64,000 nt of DNA from AG-339-G14 sp902553315 (GTDB lineage Bacteria; Pseudomonadota; Gammaproteobacteria; Magnimaribacterales; AG-339-G14): assembly GCA_902553315.1 (NCBI GenBank), contig CACDKN010000002.1, positions 1-64,000 of the forward strand, given 5' to 3'. Position 1 is the first letter of the stretch. Each line of letters opens with the position of its first letter. Shown in pieces: positions 16,516-25,212 of the stretch. Below the pieces are notes generated by a model. The model was not told where the DNA came from and did no database searches. It saw nothing but the letters and a program-made list of their open reading frames with translations. The translations under genes and the position numbers were made by a program.

Positions 16516-17676
16516 ATGCGTACAATAGCAGTTTTTACAGGTACAAGAGCCGAGTATGGTCTACTGTCACCTATTATCAAGGGATTGGATAAATCACCTC
16601 ATGCTGATTTGGCATTAATCGTTGGAGGAATGCATCTTTCATCAGAATTTGGATATACAGTTTCCGAGATTGAAAACGATGGGATCCCGATATCGGCTAG
16701 GCTCGAATTTCTTGTATCTTCTGAGACGGCCGTCGGAATATCAAAATCGATGGGATTGGCCATCATAAGTGCTGCAGAATATCTTGAGAGAGAAAGACCA
16801 GATATAATTGTTCTTTTAGGTGATCGATTTGAGGCAATGGCTGTTGCGCAAGCAGCTATGATTGCTCGAATCCCGATAGCTCACATTCATGGCGGTGAGA
16901 TAACAGAGGGTTCGATTGATGAAGCTATTCGTCACTCTATTACTAAAATGTCTCATCTACACTTTGCATCGACAGATGAATATGCAAAGCGCATTCATCA
17001 GCTTGGGGAGAATCCCGACAACATCTTTAATTTTGGTGCGCTAGGAATTGATAATATTAAAAACTTAGAATTACTGACTAAAGAGGAGCTATCCAAGTCA
17101 ATAGAATTTAGCTTAAATAAAAAATATATAATAGTTACTCATCATCCAGTTACCTTGTCCTCAGATTCAGGCATCGAGGGGCTGTGTAATTTGCTTTCTA
17201 TTCTAGATGAGTACCCCGATTATCAGTTAATTATCAGTTATCCAAATGCCGACACTAAAAACCGAGCGATAATAGAGCTGCTAGAAAAATATTATTTGAA
17301 AGACAAGAAAAGGACTTTTTTAACTCATTCACTGGGTCTCCAAAAATATTTAAGCGCTGTTAAGCATTGCGAGCTGGTAGTTGGTAATTCGTCAAGTGGA
17401 ATAATAGAAGCTCCAACTTTAGGAGTGCCAACGGTTAACATTGGGGATAGGCAAAAGGGGCGAATACATGGCTATTCAGTTCTGAATTGTGACGATAGCC
17501 TAGCTTCAATCCGAAAAACTATGGCCCATGCCTTATCTAGTGACTTTCGACAGTTATGCAAAAATGCAAAAAACCCCTATGGGGATGGCCAATCATCGAG
17601 AAAAATTTTAGAGATACTTATAAAATTTCCATTGGAAAATATCATATTTAAACAGTTTTATGACCTTGAGAACTAG
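16516..17676 (+). CDS. neuC: Hydrolysing UDP/GDP-HexNAc 2-epimerase (NeuC/LegG)
   Basis: A 386-residue enzyme that epimerises C2 and releases the nucleotide, giving the ManNAc-type substrate for NeuB. It starts IAVFTGTRAEYGLLSPII. It carries HIHGGEITEGSIDEAIRHSI, a signature of the hydrolysing subgroup (NeuC/LegG/PseG-side enzymes), and a GT-B-like C-terminal site at VVGNSSSGIIEAP. A non-hydrolysing relative with a different role is at 33146. Sequence by eye does not settle UDP- against GDP-sugar use; the PtmE-like neighbour favours the GDP legionaminate route. Confidence 0.9.
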   Translation: MRTIAVFTGTRAEYGLLSPIIKGLDKSPHADLALIVGGMHLSSEFGYTVSEIENDGIPISARLEFLVSSETAVGISKSMGLAIISAAEYLERERPDIIVLLGDRFEAMAVAQAAMIARIPIAHIHGGEITEGSIDEAIRHSITKMSHLHFASTDEYAKRIHQLGENPDNIFNFGALGIDNIKNLELLTKEELSKSIEFSLNKKYIIVTHHPVTLSSDSGIEGLCNLLSILDEYPDYQLIISYPNADTKNRAIIELLEKYYLKDKKRTFLTHSLGLQKYLSAVKHCELVVGNSSSGIIEAPTLGVPTVNIGDRQKGRIHGYSVLNCDDSLASIRKTMAHALSSDFRQLCKNAKNPYGDGQSSRKILEILIKFPLENIIFKQFYDLEN

Positions 17677-17677
17677 A

Positions 17678-18160
17678 ATGAAGATTGGATTTATTGGGTG
17701 TGTAGAATCTAGTCAGATAGCGCTTGAAGCTTTATTATTATCTGGAGAAACAGACTATCAAGTCATGGGTGTTATAACCAAAAAATCATCATCCTTCAAC
17801 ACAGATTTTGTTGATCTATCGCACTTATGCGCTGATCATTCTGTTGTGTCGGATGCTCTAATGTCAGCTAGCAAATCTTTTAGACATCCTAGTGTCAAAA
17901 GAGTTTTAGCATTTGAGACGTTATCTGAGACTGAGTTTTCTTTAAGAGTTGATGAGGAACATTTCCGGCCAAATGTTTTTGTGAATATAGAGAAGTATAT
18001 AAATCAAAAAATTGAAATCATGGGTCAGTTCAAGTCCGAGATGGGTGATTTTCCTTTTCCTCGTAGCGCTGAAGCGATCCAAGCGTTGGCGAAATATAGA
18101 GGAGTTCAGGCTGGATGCAAGTCAGCTGAGGCTTTTATGCTTTTGAAGGAAATAAGATAG
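17678..18160 (+). pseudogene. Formyltransferase N-terminus fused to PIG-L deacetylase C-terminus (deletion chimera)
   Basis: The 160-residue frame is intact but looks like two genes joined. Residues 1 to about 52 (MKIGFIGCVESSQIALEALL, then GVITKKSSSFNTDFVDLS) resemble the start of a sugar N-formyltransferase of the methionyl-tRNA formyltransferase fold. From about residue 55 (DHSVVSDAL, KRVLAFETLSETEF, EAIQALAKYRGVQAGCKSAE) it reads as the second half of a PIG-L/LmbE deacetylase. The formyltransferase catalytic region and the PIG-L metal motif (AHPDD type) are both missing, so neither activity should survive. The junction is near 17831-17840. The ATG at 17678 is preferred to one at 17660. 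Confidence 0.75.
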
Positions 18161-18254
18161 CGTGTAAATATGAGATTTTTTATAATAATTTGTTAAGTAT
18201 TAGTGCTCATTTTATTTGATGTTGTGAATAAGTATTTTTAGAGAGAGATAAAAC

Positions 18255-18872
18255 GTGGAGAAAGATTATATTATGCTTGGCAATGGAGGTCATGCGAGAG
18301 TTTGTAGGGACGTTCTTAAGATGAGTGGCTTTAAGGAAATTGGATATGTTTTAGGAAACGGCAGTAGTGTAGGCGAACCGACTTCACATAATAAGTTTTT
18401 AGGTACCGACGAATGGTTGATGGAGCAGCCTGTAAATGAGTTGCTACTCGTTAATGGGATCGGGGGCGAGCCTGGTTCTGCAAGCAGAAGTATAGTTTTT
18501 GATAAATATTGCTCGGCAGGTTTTAAATTTGCAACGCTGATTCACCCTTCAGCATATCTTGCAGATGATGTAATTTTAGGCGAAGGCGCACAAATAATGG
18601 CTGGAACTATTATTCAGCCTAATTGCATAATCAACCCTAATGTAATCATAAATTCTAGAGCCAGTGTTGATCATGACTGTGTGATTGGAAAGCATGTTCA
18701 TATTGCTCCAGGGGCTGTTTTATGCGGCGGAGTGGTCGTCGGGAATGGAGCTTTTATTGGCGCCCAGGCGTGTATAATTCCAACAATAAGCATTGGTTCT
18801 CGCTCAATTGTGGGGGCAGGTTTGACAGTTCGAGAGGATGTAAAAAATGATGCCCGATTTTTAAGTAATTGA
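18255..18872 (+). CDS. neuD: NeuD/PglD/LegH-type sugar O/N-acetyltransferase
   Basis: A 205-residue protein with an N-terminal Rossmann-like nucleotide-sugar domain (IMLGNGGHARVCRDVLKMSG). A left-handed beta helix of hexapeptide repeats follows from about residue 95 (LADDVILGEGAQIMAGTIIQ, RASVDHDCVIGKHVHIAPGA), including the His-Asp pair in VDHDC used for catalysis in PglD. It acetylates the C4 amine of UDP-amino sugars or nonulosonic acids. GTG 18255 is chosen because GAGAGAGAT precedes it. The 94-base gap upstream, behind the chimeric frame, is unusually long for this cluster. Confidence 0.87.
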   Translation: MEKDYIMLGNGGHARVCRDVLKMSGFKEIGYVLGNGSSVGEPTSHNKFLGTDEWLMEQPVNELLLVNGIGGEPGSASRSIVFDKYCSAGFKFATLIHPSAYLADDVILGEGAQIMAGTIIQPNCIINPNVIINSRASVDHDCVIGKHVHIAPGAVLCGGVVVGNGAFIGAQACIIPTISIGSRSIVGAGLTVREDVKNDARFLSN

Positions 18873-18889
18873 AATAAAGGAATATAAAT

Positions 18890-19945
18890 ATGCCGCTTGA
18901 TCACAACTGGACCGCCTCTTGCCTTACCGGCGAGGCAACTGTATCTGAAGCGATAAAAGTTATTGAGGCTTCTGATTCTAAGATTTGTCTTGTAGTCGCA
19001 GCGTTAAATAATTCATTTGAGTTAAGGGGGACAATAACTGACGGCGACATAAGAAGGGGGATTCTAAGTGGTGTAAACATTTCAGATGACTGCACTCAGA
19101 TTATGAATAACAGTCCTTTTAAAGCAGATGCTGAATCTTCTGATGCAGATCTTGAGAGATTGCTAGTCAAACATCAATACAGACACTTACCAATAGTCTC
19201 GAATAACGGATGCTTGGTGGGACTTTATTATTCTGAGTTAAATCTTGCAACCAATACTGAAAAAAGTCTCTTCGTTATAATGGCAGGAGGCTTTGGTTCT
19301 CGGTTGAAGCCTTATACAGATACAATTCCGAAGCCTATGGTTGAGGTGAGAGGAAAGCCAATTATTCAGCGCATTATTGAGCAAGCCAAATCGGCAGGGT
19401 TTTATAAGTTTGCTCTAATTTTGCATCATCTGCCCGAGATTATTATGGATTATCTTGGCGATGGTTCAGATTTTGGAGTATCTATAGAATATGTTGTAGA
19501 AAAATCTCCTTTGGGCACGGTTGGAGGATTATCACTATTGGATTTAACGAATAGAAATTATTCTTCCATAATAGTGACTAATGGTGATCTTGTGAGCCAA
19601 GTTGACTATCAAGATTTAGTTCGATGTCATATGAAGCAAAGCGCTTTTGCAACTATGTCAGTTAGACAGCACAGGATAGTTAATGAATTTGGTACCGTAA
19701 ACATATCTGGAAACGAGATAACTGGATTTTCAGAAAAGCCAGTTACTCTCAGTAACATTAATGCTGGGATTTATGTCTTAAGTGTTGAAGCTTTAAGTAT
19801 GCTTGAGTATGGAAAGAGAAAAAATATGCCGGATCTTTTTTTAGATGCGGTTAACTCGGGTCATAGAGTGATAGCTTACTACCTTTATGAGGAGTGGAGT
19901 GATGTGGGGAGAGAAAGTGATTTAATTAGCGTTAATGGGAAATAA
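18890..19945 (+). CDS. CBS-domain sugar-1-phosphate nucleotidyltransferase (PtmE-like)
   Basis: A 351-residue two-part protein. Residues about 5-120 hold two CBS motifs (ITDGDIRRGILSG, KHQYRHLPIVSNNGCLVGLY). Residues 124-351 are a nucleotidyltransferase with the signature MAGGFGSRLKPYTDTIPKPM, a GDxV-type metal site (VTNGDLVSQVDY) and SEKPVTLSNINAGIYVL. This CBS-plus-NTP architecture is that of PtmE, which makes GDP-glucosamine in the Campylobacter legionaminate pathway. Its place between neuD and neuA supports legionaminate-type synthesis. A GDP donor is inference; the sequence shows only the family. Confidence 0.82.
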   Translation: MPLDHNWTASCLTGEATVSEAIKVIEASDSKICLVVAALNNSFELRGTITDGDIRRGILSGVNISDDCTQIMNNSPFKADAESSDADLERLLVKHQYRHLPIVSNNGCLVGLYYSELNLATNTEKSLFVIMAGGFGSRLKPYTDTIPKPMVEVRGKPIIQRIIEQAKSAGFYKFALILHHLPEIIMDYLGDGSDFGVSIEYVVEKSPLGTVGGLSLLDLTNRNYSSIIVTNGDLVSQVDYQDLVRCHMKQSAFATMSVRQHRIVNEFGTVNISGNEITGFSEKPVTLSNINAGIYVLSVEALSMLEYGKRKNMPDLFLDAVNSGHRVIAYYLYEEWSDVGRESDLISVNGK

Positions 19946-19947
19946 AT

Positions 19948-20643
19948 ATGTTTCAAGGAGGGAAGGTTCTTGCAATTGTCCCAGCTAGATTAGGATCAAA
20001 GGGTATTAAAGACAAAAACATTGTCGATCTTTGTGGCAGACCTCTATTGAGTTGGACTGTCGAGGCTGCAACTCAGTCAGCATTTATTGATGATGTCGCG
20101 ATATCCTCCGATAGCAAAAAGATAATATCTCTTGCTGAAAAGGCGGGGGCTACTATCAACATTATAAGACCGGACCGATTATCAACTGATGATGCATCAA
20201 GTGTTGATGTGGTCTTACATGCATTAGCTTTGTACTCAGATTATACCTGGTATGTGCTACTTCAGCCTACATCACCACTTAGGAGAGGGCTTCATATTCA
20301 AGAAAGCTTTGAACTCCTCAAAAATTCTGTCTCTCAGAGTTTGGTCAGCATCTCCGAGAGCAAATCTAAACCTAATCACATTTTTAGTTTAGATAGTTCT
20401 AGCAACGCCATATCTCCTCTCTTGGGATGGGAAAATTTGTCGCTACCGAGGCAAGCGCTGACAAATTTTTATGAATTAAATGGAGCTATCTATATTGGTA
20501 GATCTGATCTTTTGAAGCATACTCGACAATTGGTCGATGAGAATACTATAGGATATGTCATGGATAAATCAGTTTCATTGGATATCGATGATCCTCAGGA
20601 CTTATTGGCTGCTGAGATTATTATGAAAGATAAGGAGTTATAA
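19948..20643 (+). CDS. neuA: CMP-nonulosonic acid synthetase (NeuA/LegF)
   Basis: This enzyme activates the nine-carbon sugar acid with CTP. The 231-residue protein carries the cytidylyltransferase P-loop-like start IVPARLGSKGIKDKNI, the WYVLLQPTSPLRR strand and the C-terminal DIDDPQDLLAAE metal contact. It is short, as expected for the single-domain NeuA/LegF form without an esterase domain. It lies 2 bases after the PtmE-like gene and abuts the next gene, so it is in the same operon. Confidence 0.9.
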   Translation: MFQGGKVLAIVPARLGSKGIKDKNIVDLCGRPLLSWTVEAATQSAFIDDVAISSDSKKIISLAEKAGATINIIRPDRLSTDDASSVDVVLHALALYSDYTWYVLLQPTSPLRRGLHIQESFELLKNSVSQSLVSISESKSKPNHIFSLDSSSNAISPLLGWENLSLPRQALTNFYELNGAIYIGRSDLLKHTRQLVDENTIGYVMDKSVSLDIDDPQDLLAAEIIMKDKEL

Positions 20644-21972
20644 TTGGGGCACGTTTACATAGTTCATTGCATTGATACTGAAGGTCCTCTCTATGAAGGC
20701 TTGGACGCTAACTTCAAAAGGCTAAAAAATATTTATGGGATTGACTTAAAGCCTACAGAGGAAAATTTGAAAGCTATTAGGAATGGCGAACTTGATTTAG
20801 GGGGTGTTACTGAAGCTGTGGCTAATACTTTCGATATATCGCGAACGGTTTTTAATGAGAACTGGGCTCAAATTAAGACCATGCTCAATGAAATTACCTC
20901 CGAAAAATTCGTTAGGCAGCTAGTAGACTCTGACGGTGGTGGATGGAGATACAACTGGTTTTGTCTAGACCATGTAGGTTTTTCTGGAGATAATCCAAGG
21001 AGGAGAGATGTAGGGGACCATAAAGTTTTTGATTTTTATCAAAAACATACTTGTGATGACCCGTCACTTGGAAGTATCCAATGGCACTACCACCCTTTAC
21101 CAATTTCTGGCCACTTCCATAATGGTGGTACCACTTATCTCAATTCTAGTAATGTGTCAGAAATACTAGCTAAAAAGATAATTGATCGTGGATGGTTTCC
21201 TTCATGTTACAGACCTGGATTACATACGGAAAGACCAGATTCTAATTGGTTTCTTGAGCAGTGGATACCATTTGACTATGCGAATCAATCAAATAGTGCT
21301 GGTGCTATAGACCAACCAGACCTTGCTAGAGGACGGTATGGAAACTGGGAAAAAGCTACTAAGTCATGGATACCATATCACCCAGATTACGATGACTATC
21401 AAAAGACTGGCAACATGCGGCGCTGGATTGCAAGGTGTCTTAATATGCATGCTCGCCTGCGTGAAATTTCTCAAGAGGATGTGAATGACGCATTTTTGGA
21501 AGCTCGCACTGGGAATAATGTGCTGTTGTCATTCACTAATCACGACTTTCGCAATATGGGGCCGGAGATCGAAAAGGTGATGGGATATATTCGGTACGCT
21601 TCAGAGAATTTTGATGATATCTCCTTTTCTTTTGAAGAAGCCGCAGATGGTTTTAGGAAGTGCTTGGGTATTGAAAGAACATCATGCGGGCTGTCGTCTG
21701 ATCTTATCAAGATAAGAAATGATAAGTGGAGACTGGATGTTCGCGCCCAGGGGAAGCTTTTTGGGCCTCAGCCTTTTTTAGCTTTAAAAACTAAAGATGG
21801 GAGATACTATTGGGAGAATTTCGACTTTATTGACGATTCTTACTGGAGTTTTACCTTTGATCAGGAACATGCGCCTTTTGAGATGATTGAAAAAATCGGA
21901 GTCGCGTGTAATAGCTCTTCTGGGTTCCCAGAAGTAAATGTTATTGACCTTAACAAAGACTTTTTGACTTAA
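20644..21972 (+). CDS. Uncharacterised protein, possible polysaccharide deacetylase (NodB-like) fold
   Basis: A 442-residue soluble protein that I cannot place in a named family. Several features resemble carbohydrate esterase family 4: an early acidic motif IDTEGPL (D11-E13) at the end of a hydrophobic strand, GHFHNGG with H157 and H159, YRPGLHTERPD with R190 followed by a Trp-rich loop, and a late SFTNHDF with H300. The last ~100 residues look like a separate beta-rich domain. It starts with TTG straight after the neuA stop. If it is an esterase it could remove N-acetyl groups from the chain or an intermediate. Confidence 0.5.
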   Translation: MGHVYIVHCIDTEGPLYEGLDANFKRLKNIYGIDLKPTEENLKAIRNGELDLGGVTEAVANTFDISRTVFNENWAQIKTMLNEITSEKFVRQLVDSDGGGWRYNWFCLDHVGFSGDNPRRRDVGDHKVFDFYQKHTCDDPSLGSIQWHYHPLPISGHFHNGGTTYLNSSNVSEILAKKIIDRGWFPSCYRPGLHTERPDSNWFLEQWIPFDYANQSNSAGAIDQPDLARGRYGNWEKATKSWIPYHPDYDDYQKTGNMRRWIARCLNMHARLREISQEDVNDAFLEARTGNNVLLSFTNHDFRNMGPEIEKVMGYIRYASENFDDISFSFEEAADGFRKCLGIERTSCGLSSDLIKIRNDKWRLDVRAQGKLFGPQPFLALKTKDGRYYWENFDFIDDSYWSFTFDQEHAPFEMIEKIGVACNSSSGFPEVNVIDLNKDFLT

Positions 21973-21978
21973 ATTTAC

Positions 21979-23229
21979 ATGAGAGTAAGTTCTCTGGAGG
22001 ACATACACAAATATTACTTTAGGTGTATAGAGTTGCTGTTATATGTATCAGCATCCATAGTTGTTTTAGATGGCGTCTTTGGTTTAGATATATTTTTAAA
22101 CGATACAGAGAGACTATCTCCTGTTTACCGGGCGGCGTTTTTAATTAAAGTCCTACTTGTAATTTATAGTATTTTTTTATTTTCTAAGATACCGAACAAT
22201 CTTGGGTTGCTCTTCTTAACCGCGGCCCTTGCCATAAAGTTCTTTTTAGGAGCATTCATCAATGGCTTTTCTATAAATTTTGTTGGGCATACTTACTTCT
22301 ACAGCTTCATTATTTTAGGGTATATTGCGGGATGGCAGTTAGCCAGGTCTGGCCTAGCAAAACTTAAATTCAATGAAACTTTTTTAAAATTTGTTATTTG
22401 GTTAACCTTAGCGATTTGTATAATTTATTTTACTGCGTATCAGCTAGGGTTCATAAAATATTTTGGGTTAGGCTTACAAACCTATATCTTAGTGGCTATT
22501 TTTTTGGCCATGCGATCATCAAAGCTTTATTCCTTAATTCTATTTTTGACTATTATCCTCACAGGCAAGCGTTCTAGTTTTTTGATATACGTCACCCAGT
22601 TGTTTGGACCCCGAATCTTTGCTGGACGTTTTTCTTTTAAAGGAATAATTATAGGACTTCTCACATTTTCGCTGTTGGTATATTTTAGCTATCGGGTAGG
22701 ACTTCTGACGAGATTTCAAGGTCTTATAGATCTTATATTGGGGTTTGATATAGATGACATGGATAAAGCTAGACACCTGTTTTATATCGCAACAGGTGGA
22801 AGAACAGAAGAAATTTATGCTTATTTTATAGATCAAAGTCATTCTTTGTCAGTCTTGCTGTTTGGTCAACTAGCCGGATACTCTTTTTCGATTAAAGATT
22901 TAGCAGGAAATTATTACCAACATTATTACTTCCATATATCACCTTTAAATTTCATATTTCATTTCGGTATCCCAATTGGTTTGTTGCTAATATTCCACCA
23001 GTTTAGACTTCTTGTTTGGGCTTTGAGATATGTCTCACGTGAGAGCAATATCTTATGCTTTCTCTATATAGGCTTCTATTTATCGAGCTTATTTGGAGCC
23101 TTAGCGATTATTGATATTTGTTTTTGGGTACTTTATTTTTATTGCCATTTCTTAAAACAACTTGATAGCAAAACGAAGCGATCAAAATCTTTAAATCGTA
23201 ATGGGGTTATGTCGTTAAGTAATCGATGA
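21979..23229 (+). CDS. Candidate Wzy O-antigen polymerase (multi-span membrane protein)
   Basis: A 416-residue protein with about 10-11 hydrophobic helices and one larger polar loop in the last third (about 250-315, IDDMDKARHLFYIATGGRTEE). A loop of this kind before the last helices is typical of Wzy polymerases. SFLIYV and short cytoplasmic basic clusters (AMRSSKLYS, ILTGKRSSF) support the topology. Wzy proteins are hardly conserved, so the call rests on topology, cluster context and the presence of Wzz and a Wzx candidate. It starts at ATG, 6 bases after the previous gene. Confidence 0.6.
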   Translation: MRVSSLEDIHKYYFRCIELLLYVSASIVVLDGVFGLDIFLNDTERLSPVYRAAFLIKVLLVIYSIFLFSKIPNNLGLLFLTAALAIKFFLGAFINGFSINFVGHTYFYSFIILGYIAGWQLARSGLAKLKFNETFLKFVIWLTLAICIIYFTAYQLGFIKYFGLGLQTYILVAIFLAMRSSKLYSLILFLTIILTGKRSSFLIYVTQLFGPRIFAGRFSFKGIIIGLLTFSLLVYFSYRVGLLTRFQGLIDLILGFDIDDMDKARHLFYIATGGRTEEIYAYFIDQSHSLSVLLFGQLAGYSFSIKDLAGNYYQHYYFHISPLNFIFHFGIPIGLLLIFHQFRLLVWALRYVSRESNILCFLYIGFYLSSLFGALAIIDICFWVLYFYCHFLKQLDSKTKRSKSLNRNGVMSLSNR

Positions 23230-23253
23230 TCACAATTTGAGCAAATATATCGC

Positions 23254-25167
23254 ATGAAATTTTTTTTTGAAGCAAGATTATATACATTAGTTGGTGTTTT
23301 ACTAGCTGCAGCTTTCACCGCCTCATTCCCCTGGCCGCCTCAACGAACGCATGACTTAGCAGCATTTATGTCGTTCAATGAATGCCTTGACTGCGGGCTC
23401 GGACATGTTAGTAATGGATTAATTGCAACTCCTTTATATTATTTACTGAAGTTTTTAATGGTGACTCCCGGCCTTTATGCGATGGGAAGTCTAGTTGTTT
23501 TCATGATATGCGCGGGCATATTCGTCATGCTAGTTAAATTTTCAGGAAATCCAACACAACAACCATATCTTACTAAGTTATCACTTGCATTTCTTGTGAT
23601 GGTTGGTGTTGTACAAATGTTAGGCTTTCCATTTGTTGACGGAATGAGAGAACTAGGCTTCGGTGTTGATTTTCTGCATCCTTCTCTGTCAAGTCGCACA
23701 TTTTTATCTCTAGCTTTTTTGATTTGTAGCTTTTGTATTATCAAGGGAAAATATATTAGTGCAGCTTTAGCCATTGCAGCTGGTTCGATCGCACATCCGA
23801 CTAACGGTATCGCATTAACTCTCATTGTGCTCATGACGCCTATTTATTTGATAATTATTTTGAAAGAGAGACTTAAGATCAGGTCTCTTTTAGCGATAGT
23901 CGTTATTTGTTTTTTAGGAATCGTTCCGATTTTAATGAAGCTAGTTTCATTGTCTGAGATTTTTAGAGATTCTTCTTACTTATCCATTGCCAGTGCAGAT
24001 TATATAGCAGCTCTTTACCGTGATGAAATAGACGACTTCTCGGCAGTATACCAACTTCTTGTGCATCCAAACTTACTTCTGCTAAAACTGGCCTTCTGTT
24101 TAAGCCCTATCGGTTTATTGGTATTTCACGGTAAGAAAATTGTAAACTATCGTAGCCTTCTAAGATTGATTCCACTGATAGTCTTACCCTTTCTATTCTT
24201 TTTTTTTGTTGCCTTAATTGAACTTCTATATGCAAAATTTGGTGTCTTTGAATTTATTATGGAAAAGATAATTAATTCGCAAGTTGGATGTAGGGTAGTT
24301 AAATATGCTGGGCTTCCTGCTGTTTTTATTTGGTTTTCACTTATCTTATTTTATATGGATTCGCTTGTGAAGCTTGGTGGAATTTGGAAGTCATTAACAA
24401 GCAAGATGATCGCTGTTAATTCACTAATATATATTTCTATTTTAATCTTTAGCTTAATAGCAGTATTGTTCGTTGATTATAAAAATCCTTATAACTATGC
24501 TCATTTGGTTTTAAACACAAATATCGAGAAAAACTATAAAGTTGAGGGGAGGACATCGTATTATAAAGCTCTTCTTAATGCCGGATATAGCTATGACAGA
24601 GTCAACGAGCAGTTTCTTTTTGATTGTAAAACAGGCCCTATCTATCGCAGCCGTCCGGACGTGTCCAATAGCACAGCGTCTGAGTTATATAAGAATTTAT
24701 CAAACGATAAGCTTCGCAGCATGGTTGACATTGAATTCTTTGATCTATTTGATGATCTTAATGAGCGCCAGCACATTATTGGTGAGATTCAAGCGAGTCT
24801 TCCATCAGGCGCGGGGATTATTACACCGCCTTACTTTAACTGTTTTAGAGAATTTCTGCCTCAGTATGACGTATATTTCCAAGAACATGATGATGGAAAT
24901 TTCATGCTGGGAGCAAAACAAGTTTACGGTGCGTTCTTGAATAGAATGATAAATCTCAACATCGAATATTCAGAAATACCTACGCAATCAAGTGGATTAA
25001 ACATTGACATTATTCGTCGGAATTGGCTCAAGCTGTCTGAGAATGACTATTTGAGTATTAAGAATGGAGAGCCAAAGTTCAGTTATGTGTTGACCGAGGC
25101 TTCGCACTATTTGAATTTGGAAGTAATAGTGAAAAGTGACACATGGGCTTTGTATCGAATCCAGTGA
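23254..25167 (+). CDS. Large polytopic membrane protein, possible GT-C glycosyltransferase
   Basis: The 637-residue protein has about 11 hydrophobic helices in residues 1-415 and then a soluble domain of some 220 residues. The first extramembrane loop after helix 1 carries acidic and polar residues (QRTHDLAAFMSFNE), the place where GT-C enzymes keep their catalytic Asp/Glu. AHPTNGIAL lies between helices. GT-C enzymes take sugars from polyprenyl-phosphate donors, and the genes up to 30922 look able to make such a donor. I do not recognise a specific family; the role is inferred from topology and neighbours. Confidence 0.45.
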   Translation: MKFFFEARLYTLVGVLLAAAFTASFPWPPQRTHDLAAFMSFNECLDCGLGHVSNGLIATPLYYLLKFLMVTPGLYAMGSLVVFMICAGIFVMLVKFSGNPTQQPYLTKLSLAFLVMVGVVQMLGFPFVDGMRELGFGVDFLHPSLSSRTFLSLAFLICSFCIIKGKYISAALAIAAGSIAHPTNGIALTLIVLMTPIYLIIILKERLKIRSLLAIVVICFLGIVPILMKLVSLSEIFRDSSYLSIASADYIAALYRDEIDDFSAVYQLLVHPNLLLLKLAFCLSPIGLLVFHGKKIVNYRSLLRLIPLIVLPFLFFFFVALIELLYAKFGVFEFIMEKIINSQVGCRVVKYAGLPAVFIWFSLILFYMDSLVKLGGIWKSLTSKMIAVNSLIYISILIFSLIAVLFVDYKNPYNYAHLVLNTNIEKNYKVEGRTSYYKALLNAGYSYDRVNEQFLFDCKTGPIYRSRPDVSNSTASELYKNLSNDKLRSMVDIEFFDLFDDLNERQHIIGEIQASLPSGAGIITPPYFNCFREFLPQYDVYFQEHDDGNFMLGAKQVYGAFLNRMINLNIEYSEIPTQSSGLNIDIIRRNWLKLSENDYLSIKNGEPKFSYVLTEASHYLNLEVIVKSDTWALYRIQ

Positions 25168-25212
25168 ATGTCACTTATATAGGTATTATAATCTCATCAC
25201 CAGAGAGACTGT

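Noticed and set aside
23475..23834. 119-codon minus-strand frame inside the large membrane protein gene
   Set aside because: It lies wholly opposite a hydrophobic coding region, has no start context and interrupts a one-strand operon.
24542..24940. 132-codon plus-strand frame within the 23254-25167 gene
   Set aside because: It overlaps the soluble C-terminal domain of the longer gene in another frame and shows no recognisable motif or ribosome site.
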